Shown here: positions 57,512-64,000 of the stretch, piece by piece | Position numbering within the stretch: the first letter of the stretch is position 1 | Layout: each line of letters starts with the position of its first letter | Assembly (NCBI GenBank): GCA_026545225.1 | Contig: CM048852.1 | Coordinates: 14,392,146 to 14,456,145 of the forward strand | From: Cornus controversa | Taxonomy: Eukaryota > Streptophyta > Magnoliopsida > Cornales > Cornaceae | Length of the DNA stretch: 64,000 nucleotides | Reading direction: 5' to 3' | Notes under the pieces: generated by a model | The model's input: only the letters and a program-made list of their open reading frames with translations | Told to the model about the DNA's origin: nothing | Database searches by the model: none | Position numbers and translations under genes: made by a program

Positions 57512-58600
57512 CTAAAGTTGAAACTTCTTGGGTAGCAATAGTATCTCCAATTTTATGCAAAACAGGTCCCCAGCTAGTAAATGAACTTCTTCATAAAGGG
57601 TCTCTTCCACTCGAGGAGCATCATTTGTAATAGCTTCAGCAGATTCAAAATCAATATTCTCCTCCAACTCACTCAAGACTTGTAACTGATTAGATCCATC
57701 AATACCCTTTTCTTCATTTACATGTTGAGCTTCATCATCCAAGGCACTTATAGCCTGAAAAGAATTTGAAGATGTCATCATAGGCTCCTGTATCACACCA
57801 ACATCAGGATTTGCCCCCACATGCATTCCCTGAACCACCAGCCCTTCCACATGCTTCTTCGACACAGCTCTCCACACTTTTCTACCCTTATTTGATTTAG
57901 CAAGGGCATGATTAACTTCCTTTTCCACCCTTGGATGATTTGGACACGATTGTAGTGAGTGCCCAAAGCTACAACATTCAGTACAGACCAATGGTCGCCA
58001 TTGATACTCTGTAATAATTGGAATCTTCTCACCATTTTTAAGTTTCAGCTTAAATGAGGTTAACAGCTCTCTTTCAAGGACAATTTCAACACAGACACAG
58101 GCATAACTGATACGTTTCTTCAATAATGTCAAAGAATCAGCACGTAGAGGATGCCCAATTGCACTCGATATATAGCTCAGCCCATTCGGAGTCCAAAATT
58201 CCATAGGGACATTATAAAGCTTCACCTACAGAGGAATATTATCCATCTAATCCTTGTGAAGTTACATGCCCTCATGCCACTTCTTCAATACTATATGCCT
58301 TCCCAGAAAATGCCAAGGCCCCTGCTCATAAATTTTATCTTAGCAAGTTTCATCTTCAAATTTGAAAAAGAAAAATCCCTTATTTGTACTCAATACTTCC
58401 CTCAATCCCTGTTTGACCCAAATCTTCTGTGCTATTGAATTCACCGAAAAATAAGGCAATTTTTTATCCACAAAATAGCCAACTAGAGTATAACACCAAT
58501 CATCCATACCTGCTGCGAAATCATTTCACGATAAATTTTATGCAAATTCTCCTTATTCACCTTATCTATATCAAACTCTTCCATTATGAATTCAGGATCA
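57512..58600 (-). pseudogene. LINE ORF1: DUF4283 region plus CCHC zinc knuckle
   Basis: RNA-binding ORF1-type protein of plant L1 elements. 58225-57512 is one open frame: KLYNVPMEFWTPNGLSYISSAIGHPL, then PIITEYQWRPLVCTECCSFGHSLQSCPNHP, with a C-x2-C-x4-H-x4-C knuckle at about residues 79-92. The upstream part (58600-58226, minus) is broken by stops but keeps FSFSNLKM, GPWHFLGRHIVLKKWHEGM, the end of the DUF4283 domain. The C-terminal part is acidic. The 5' UTR probably extends to about 58950. Confidence 0.88.
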
Positions 58601-59559
58601 CCCAAGGGTTTCTCTTCACCAGAATCAACAACAAGTTCAGACACAACCAAACCAGAATCTGTTCATTCATTATATTATCCTCAACACTCAAAGAATCCTC
58701 CATTATATTATCCGTTCATTCATCAGAATTCATACACAACCAAACCAGTCACCCAACAAAACCATAAAATAAAGTATTCAAAAAATGGATCAAAACCCCA
58801 ACTAGATCAACACAATAAGAGAATCAGTAAGTAACGAGAGGAAAAACAGCGAGAAACCAAACCAAACAGCAAAGAAAATGATGGAAAATGAGCCAAACAC
58901 CACAAGTGAACCTTCTAGAGAAAGAAACTGAAGATGTCTTCAATGAACTATTTCACACCATTTAGATTATGGGAGGACTTTCACATGCACCCCATCCATA
59001 TTGAAAAAAAGAGTGCAGAAAATATTCTTGGTTAGATGTTATGTCTGATGAGAATGGAAACCAGAGAGCTCCTCCACTGTCTCCATTATCAAACCAAAAT
59101 AGAAATTCTAGAGTATTGACAAAAAACTAAGAACACATGGTTCACCCTTTTGAAGGGGCTGAGGCCATGATGATTACACTGCACTTTTGAACAACAAAAA
59201 TTCAGACAAAGAATTTGATAGCACTCATTCCCAGGACAAGACAAAGGAAAAGACTGCTGGTACTGATGTAAATCTAATGGTGATGCTGATGCTGCAGCCA
59301 AAATTGTGAGATTCTCTTTTTGGGATCTCTATGCTTGCTAGGCATGGGAGGTTTAATTTTGCATGAATGTATATAAAAGGTGTTTATAGATTGCAATTTT
59401 TACATCACATCATGAAACTTTATATATGAAGCGGACAACTTAATCATTACTTTGTTTCAAAAACTTTTTTGTTCTGCTGGGGATCATACATATGGTTTTA
59501 ACATGTCTTTATGTTCTCTTAATCCGTGTTGTGATTTAGATTTTTTTATCCTTATTTTC
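58601..59559. other. LINE 5' region and flank; no gene
   Basis: 58601-58950 is probably the LINE ORF1 start and 5' UTR (A-rich, read on the minus strand). Positions 58664-58750 repeat the words ttcattatattatcc and cattcatcagaattcatacacaaccaaacc. After about 58950 the sequence belongs to the host flank. The minus-strand open frame 59089-59301 is unsupported. Confidence 0.4.
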
Positions 59560-59561
59560 AG

Positions 59562-60521
59562 GTGCAACAGCCTTCTGGAGTGTCTTTTGGAGTACTTGCA
59601 GAACATAACATGAATGACCTACATTTATTTTCTCCTCATTGTTTTGAAATTAAACCAGACAGGGCCATGTGTCCATGAGTTAAAACTTTTGGAAATTGGC
59701 ATTCTAGAAGTTTGGAAGCTTCACTACATCAAGGCACACTTTTAGAACCTTCATCTACAAATCCATGTTCATTTGTTGATATCTCTCCTATTGTTTCTAC
59801 AAAGGACTCAAATTATTTAGTTGTAGTTACATCTGTGTAGTTTGCTCCTTCATCATTTCTATCGGAGGTTGGGAATTCTGGGAAAGATGTTGGTGTTAAA
59901 AATTTTAGCATGTAAGATATCGCAGAATTTATTTTCATTATAATATCATTCTGTACATTCTATGCTATTGTTCTTGAGTTTCTTTTTTTTTCATCTTTTT
60001 TATTTTTGTTTGTGTGATCACCTGCTGGTGTTGTGCCTTGTCATGAATCTCTCTCTCTCTTTTTTCATGTGATTAGTTGGGAATTCTGGAAAAGATGCTG
60101 GTATTGAAAATTTTAGCATGTAAGATATCGCATAATTTATTTTCATTATAAATATCATTATGTACATTCTATGCTATTGTTTTTGAGCTTTTTTTTTTTT
60201 TCATCTTTCTTAGTTTTTGTTTGTGTGATCACCTACTGGTGTTGTGCCTTGTCATGAATCTTGTCTCTCTCTCTCTCTCTTTCATGTGATTAGAGATACA
60301 ACTCATTTTGATTTCTCATAAATTGTAATGTTATTTTTTGTTCCTCTTTTTTTTTTTCACTTAAAACTACCGCATTAATGTCAGTAGCCTCCCATGGTTA
60401 TTTCTTATGGTTTGTATGCTGATGGTCTTTCGTATTGAATCCCCTTCAGCTTGGAAGTCTCCTTTGTTTATTAACTCATTTGTGCTAAGCCCAAGAGTTG
60501 ATACAGCTATAACAATTGAGG
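59562..60521 (+). pseudogene. Two-exon relic resembling the C-terminal region of a MYB3R transcription factor
   Basis: Exon 1 (59562-59911, after ttttcag, before gtaaga): QQPSGVSFGVLAEHNMNDLHLFSPHCFEIKPDRAMCP, a stop, then SRSLEASLHQGTLLEPSSTNPCSFVDISPI, then NSGKDVGVKNFS. A second exon at about 60424-60520, before gtatctc, reads MVFRIESPSAWKSPLFINSFV-SPRVDTAITIE. The block E-S-P-S-A-W-K-S-P-x-F-x-N-S-F and P-R-V-D-T-x-I-T-I-E is, as I recall it, found near the C-terminus of plant MYB3R proteins (cell-cycle regulators binding MSA elements); that family call is from memory and could be wrong. Stops at about 59678 and 59838 mark it as dead. No MYB repeats are nearby. Confidence 0.5.
59868..60290. 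repeat. Tandem duplication of about 205-210 bp containing an exon end
   Basis: Unit 1 (59868-60076) and unit 2 (60077-60290) share gttgggaattctgg(g/a)aaagatg(t/c)tgg, aattttagcatgtaagatatcgca, cattctatgctattgtt(c/t)ttgag and tgtgtgatcacct(g/a)ctggtgttgtgccttgtcatgaatct, ending in a CT run and catgtgattag. Both units keep the donor-like catgtaaga. Confidence 0.93.
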
Positions 60522-60922
60522 TATCTCAAGTTCTGTTAGTATTGATCCTCTTCATATTTTTTAGGTTCTCTTATTCGTTTTCTGTGGTTCTTTTCCTTCT
60601 TTATAATTTTAATACAATTCTCGCAGGATTTAGGATATTTTATGAGCTCAGGGGATAGAAATATAAATATATTTTAACAATATTATCACTGAAAATAACA
60701 TATATTGTATACAACTCTATTAAATCTCAACTCAACAAAGTAAAATTGCAAATCATGGTGCTATGAACTAATATTTAAAAATGCAAATTTCCCATACTAA
60801 CATTCCATACTTGGGATGTCCTTATATATTCAATTTCTTCTTGAACTCTTGCTAATAAAATTGTTATTTTGTCACATAAAAGCTGAGATCTATATTGCCT
60901 TTTGTAGAAAGGAGCCGATCCA
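60522..60922. other. No recognisable gene
   Basis: Sequence between the MYB3R-like exon and the copia LTR. The next expected exon of that gene is not seen. The sequence is AT-rich. Confidence 0.4.
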
Positions 60923-61233
60923 TGTGTAATTAGTTAGGAATTGTTTATTCTTTATTTAAATTAGAATTTACTTTCGTTTCCTATTTTGGTGGGATTCCTA
61001 ATTTAGAGGGATTCTTTCCTAGTTTTTCTCCTAGAACTATGGACTGCCTATTTTTGGTGGGATTCCTAATTTAAAGGGATTCTTTCCTACTTTTTCTCCT
61101 AGAATAAGGGATTCTTTCCTAGTTTTTCTCCTAGAACTTTGGACTGGAATGCCAGCCACTTTAGCATAAATATTATGTTGTAATTCATTATTTAGTGAAT
61201 GAGAAATTCCAGAATTCTTTATCAAAATTCTCA
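60923..61233 (+). mobile_element. 5' LTR of a Ty1/copia element
   Basis: Starts TGTGTAATTAGTTAGG (or two bases later) and ends ttctca directly before a primer site. It carries a near-exact internal triplication of ggattctttcctagtttttctcctagaa (about 61009, 61077 and 61107), so it is longer than it would otherwise be. The 3' LTR lies outside the window. Confidence 0.75.
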
Positions 61234-61247
61234 TGGTATCAGAGTAG
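61234..61247 (+). other. Primer binding site (tRNA-Met type)
   Basis: TGGTATCAGAGTAGG follows the LTR's terminal CA directly and agrees with the standard copia priming sequence. Confidence 0.9.
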
Positions 61248-61289
61248 GTCTCTGAACCCTAAACCATTCTTCATTGACGTTCTCTCATC

Positions 61290-61785
61290 ATGACCAAATA
61301 TGGCATGAACACACAGACCTCTTCCTCGAAAGTCAGTTCTAGACCCGAGACAAACATCAGAAAAAATTTGTCTCCTCTCATCACCAATCATAAACTCAAT
61401 GGCCATAATTTTCTTCAATGGTCACAATCAATTTTCATGTATATTTGTGGCAGAGGGAAAGATGAATATCTCACGAATGAAGTTTCTATTCCAGAAGCGA
61501 CAGACCCTAAATATCAGACCTGGAAGACAGAAAATCATATGGTTATGTCATGGTTAATAAATTCCATGACCACTGAAGTTGGAGAAAACTTTTCGCTCTA
61601 CACGACAGCCAAGGAGATCTAGGACACTACACGTGAAACCTATTCCAGTTCAGAAAATATCTCTGAGTTATTTGAAATTGAAACTAGACTTCATGACCTG
61701 TGACAAGGGGAATTGAGTGTCACCCAATATTTCAACATCCTTACACGGTGCTAGCAGCAACTTGACATGTTCGAGATCCACTCTT
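61290..61785 (+). pseudogene. Ty1/copia gag, interrupted
   Basis: Capsid polyprotein start. From MTKYGMNTQTSSSK at 61290 the frame gives LSPLITNHKLNGHNFLQWSQSIFMYICGRGKDEYL, then KYQTWKTENHMVMSWLINSM, SSENISELFEIETRLHDL and GELSVTQYFNILTR. This is the UBN2/gag-type copia domain. In-frame stops at 61620 (Trp expected), 61701 (Arg expected) and 61752 (Trp expected) are all explained by single transitions. The frame ends at 61785, where an LTR of the second Ty3 family has inserted. The remainder lies beyond the window. Confidence 0.92.
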
Positions 61786-62295
61786 TGTCACGCCCCGAAA
61801 CCCGGACCGCTGGGACTCCCCTAGACCGACCCCGAATCCAGAGTGTGAACCTGTTCACTTAACTCCATGAACAATCTCAATTACACTCAATGCATTAGTA
61901 TCAAGGTTTGATACCATGTTATAATGCCCCGATTCCTAACTCCTGGAGAACCGGAGGTTAACCCTTCCATTAGTCCCAATAGACCCTCATTACTCTCATT
62001 TCCCGCGGAAGCTTAACCTAATTCTTGCATATGAATGCACACAAATCCATCTTAACCAATCCCCATGGGCCCTACATCAAATCACACACCTTAGTGAACA
62101 TTTACTTGCTCACACTTTTAAGAATCACTCACTTTCGAGTCTCAAAACTTTTTGTGTTTGGAATATGGAACTGAGTCTTACACCATTGGATAGAGAATCA
62201 AAAAATACTCAAGTTCAAAAAAAACCACGCTCAATTCCGATCTAGAACAAAGAAATTACGTCGAAATGAAGTTTTGGAAAAAGCTGTGAATAGTA

Positions 62296-62541
62296 ATCTC
62301 GATTGATCGAGATGGAATCTCGATTAATCGAAATCCAAGCGAGATTTTCACCCTTTCGGGACCCCAGACCTGCAATATCTCGATTGATCGAGATGGGGGT
62401 CTCGATTGATTGAAATTCCTCTTTCCGGGACTCTAAAAATCACCATAAATCATCACCCTTTCGATCAATCGAAATGGGGGTTTCGATTGATCGAAATAGG
62501 CATCTCGATTGATCGAGATTAAATCTCGATTGATCGAAATG
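62296..62541. repeat. Cluster of eight palindromic words in the LTR
   Basis: Eight copies of variants of ATCTCGATTGATCGAGAT (8-bp inverted arms around TG), at about 62297, 62318, 62377, 62400, 62459, 62481, 62502 and 62523. Arms vary between TCTCGA/TCGAGA and TTTCGA/TCGAAA. Spacers between words are unrelated. Confidence 0.93.
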
Positions 62542-63219
62542 CACCTCCTGGGACTTCCAACAGCCTTATACTTGATCCAATTGGAACCCAATCAACATTC
62601 TATCATCCTAGAACCCCTCAAACAAGATTAACAACATAAATGGAAGGTTCCAACATCAATCTCACAATCAAGATTACTTTCATAATTGAATCCATACACC
62701 AAAATGAATCATTTCTTTCACAAACACAACCCATTCAAAATGGAAACATCATCAAAATGAATTAAGTGCCGCCATGGGCATTACATATATTAAACCGTTG
62801 TCTCTCCACACCCAACAAGTTTAAAATCCCATACATACATCCAAATTACATTCGTCCAAAGCACAACCATAACTAAAAGGAAGTCACATGCCACAAGCCG
62901 GCATGGATAGCCACTAAAAAGCTCAAAACTCAAAAGATAGCAAAACCACCACTAGTGTTCCACTTGGACACTCACGTCCCATCCGTCATCGGCGCTTTAT
63001 CTGTAAAATATTTAGAATAAAGGGGTGAGCACCACTGCGGCTCAGTAAAGGTTCCCCAACCCTTCTAAGTGCCGACCCGACACGACCTACATGGAATGCA
63101 TATGAATACACTACATGCCACATCCACAATTTCACAAGCACTTTAATAATAGCAATTTAAGAGAATTGCACATATCACGAATCATGTACAACATGTTCAA
63201 ACATAAAAGCATTAAAGAA

Positions 63220-63570
63220 AGTAAATGCTCTCTCTCTCGGTCCTCATCCGATACCCTACATGATTGGCCCGCTCCGAGGATCATGTAACCTTGGACAACT
63301 CCGATAACATCCAATGACCGGGACAACTCCGAAGGGTCATTCTACCATAGCAATGTATGGGATTGCCATAGAGTGAGGGGGCAACTCCGAGGCTCACAAA
63401 TCTTGGACATTCTCCCATAATCATCCTATGACTGGGATAACTCCGAGGGGTCATTAGTATTGGACATACTCCGATCCTAAGCATTAAGCCTTGGTATGGC
63501 GGGTCAACTCCAAGGGCCATACATAGTGGATAATTTTACCACATTTCACAACACGGTTGGACTACTCCGA
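63220..63570. repeat. Degenerate tandem repeat in the LTR
   Basis: The phrase gg(a/g)caactccgaggggtcat and variants occur about eight times at irregular spacing of 35-60 bp, alternating with cattg-type words. Other members of the family probably differ in copy number here, as they do for the first family's array. Confidence 0.7.
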
Positions 63571-64000
63571 AGCCCCGTGTACCTCTTTTGCGTCATTTTT
63601 CCCGCAACTTCCCACATATGCAATATGAATGCATAAACACATGATATTTTGTTTTCATGCTCAACTCATGCTCATTTATACCAAAAATAAGTAATAAGCA
63701 TATTTTCTACCACCACACACCACATATAGCACATATATGTATAACACATGCATATATCATCTCATATGCATACCACTTCAAAATTAGCATATTTTACTCA
63801 TGCTACACTCAATGCATAATTTTAGTACATAGAACTAACATGCATTCAACAACCACATTTTCACATATAATCACATATATGACACTTGGTACACATTTTG
63901 CCACATATACACCAAATTGAGCACATAAAGCCTATGTATCAATTTCTTACACTCACACACTTCAAACCCACATGCTACCACCAACACAATATACACAATT

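Larger units (their letters stand above)
61786..64000 (-). mobile_element. LTR of the second Ty3/gypsy family, running off the window
   Basis: Starts tgtcacgccccgaaacccgg at 61786, with candidate left target duplication ctctt (61781-61785). It shares with the LTR at 20062 the phrases ctgtgaatagtaa (62284), ggggtgagcaccactgcggctcagta (63024) and a catac/cacat-rich arm. By comparison with that copy it reads in minus orientation. It contains a cluster of palindromic words (62296-62540) and a loosely repeated segment with ggacaactccga words (63220-63570). No coding region is inside. Whether this is a solo LTR or part of a full element cannot be seen. Confidence 0.85.

Noticed and set aside
61234-61247. 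tRNA gene fragment
   Set aside because: The tRNA-like words at 42332 and 61234 are primer binding sites next to LTR ends. No cloverleaf can be built around them.
62296-62541. CRISPR-like array
   Set aside because: Repeat words are only 17-18 bp, imperfect, irregularly spaced, and lie in a plant LTR.
63132-63520. Minus-strand open frames in the second-family LTR
   Set aside because: They follow the degenerate ggacaactccga repeat and have no matching frame in the related LTR at 20062.

Overview
This is a stretch of plant nuclear DNA, most likely from a eudicot and probably a woody one. The evidence is the AT-rich intergenic sequence, the dense nested LTR retrotransposons with tRNA-Met primer sites, the plant L1-type LINEs, the CC-NB-LRR gene relic and the split exons with GT-AG borders. 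The LINE wording resembles copies known from grapevine, oak and walnut genomes, but the species cannot be fixed from sequence alone. I see no intact host protein-coding gene. Every gene-like segment carries stops, frameshifts or truncation.

Layout. 1-0.5 kb: 3' end of a LINE. 0.8-2.2 kb: weak Ty1/copia LTR-like ends. 4.1-8.0 kb (minus): a nearly full-length CC-NB-LRR resistance pseudogene. 9.4-19.1 kb: three copies (A, B, C) of a non-coding repeat; a 3.3 kb solo LTR with a perfect 5-bp target duplication sits just before copy C. 20.1-22.6 kb: a solo LTR of a second family, minus orientation. 24.6-28.1 kb: a LINE tail with tandem units, interrupted by a second solo LTR of the first family. 28.4-29.3 kb: direct plus inverted AT-rich repeats. 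30.9-33.4 kb: copia remnants, then an apparently intronless PP2A-activator (PTPA) pseudogene. 33.6-34.2 kb: two LINE scraps in opposite orientation. 36.2-36.7 kb: a CXC (CPP/TSO1-type) exon fragment and an unidentified exon-like block. 39.0-49.2 kb: a DnaJ-family pseudogene split by a 9-kb Ty3/gypsy element (39273-48296) with 3-kb LTRs, PBS, PPT and perfect TSD; the element itself carries a hAT-type MITE. 52.7-55.3 kb: 3' end of another Ty3 element. 55.3-58.7 kb (minus): an L1-type LINE. 59.5-60.5 kb: exons resembling a MYB3R C-terminal region, with a tandem duplication that copies an exon end. 60.9-61.8 kb: 5' LTR, PBS and gag of a Ty1/copia element, broken at 61786 by an LTR of the second family that runs off the window.

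How the parts relate. The window is a nest of transposons built over gene relics. Most in-frame stops that I could compare in the Ty3 gag/pol and the copia gag are explained by C-to-T or G-to-A transitions, as expected for long-methylated, silenced DNA. Four LTRs of one family differ mainly in the copy number of a roughly 67-bp internal tandem unit. Three LTRs (two of the second family and one of another element) carry clusters of short self-complementary words; this is the pattern I find least explained. I found no convincing new multi-gene system.
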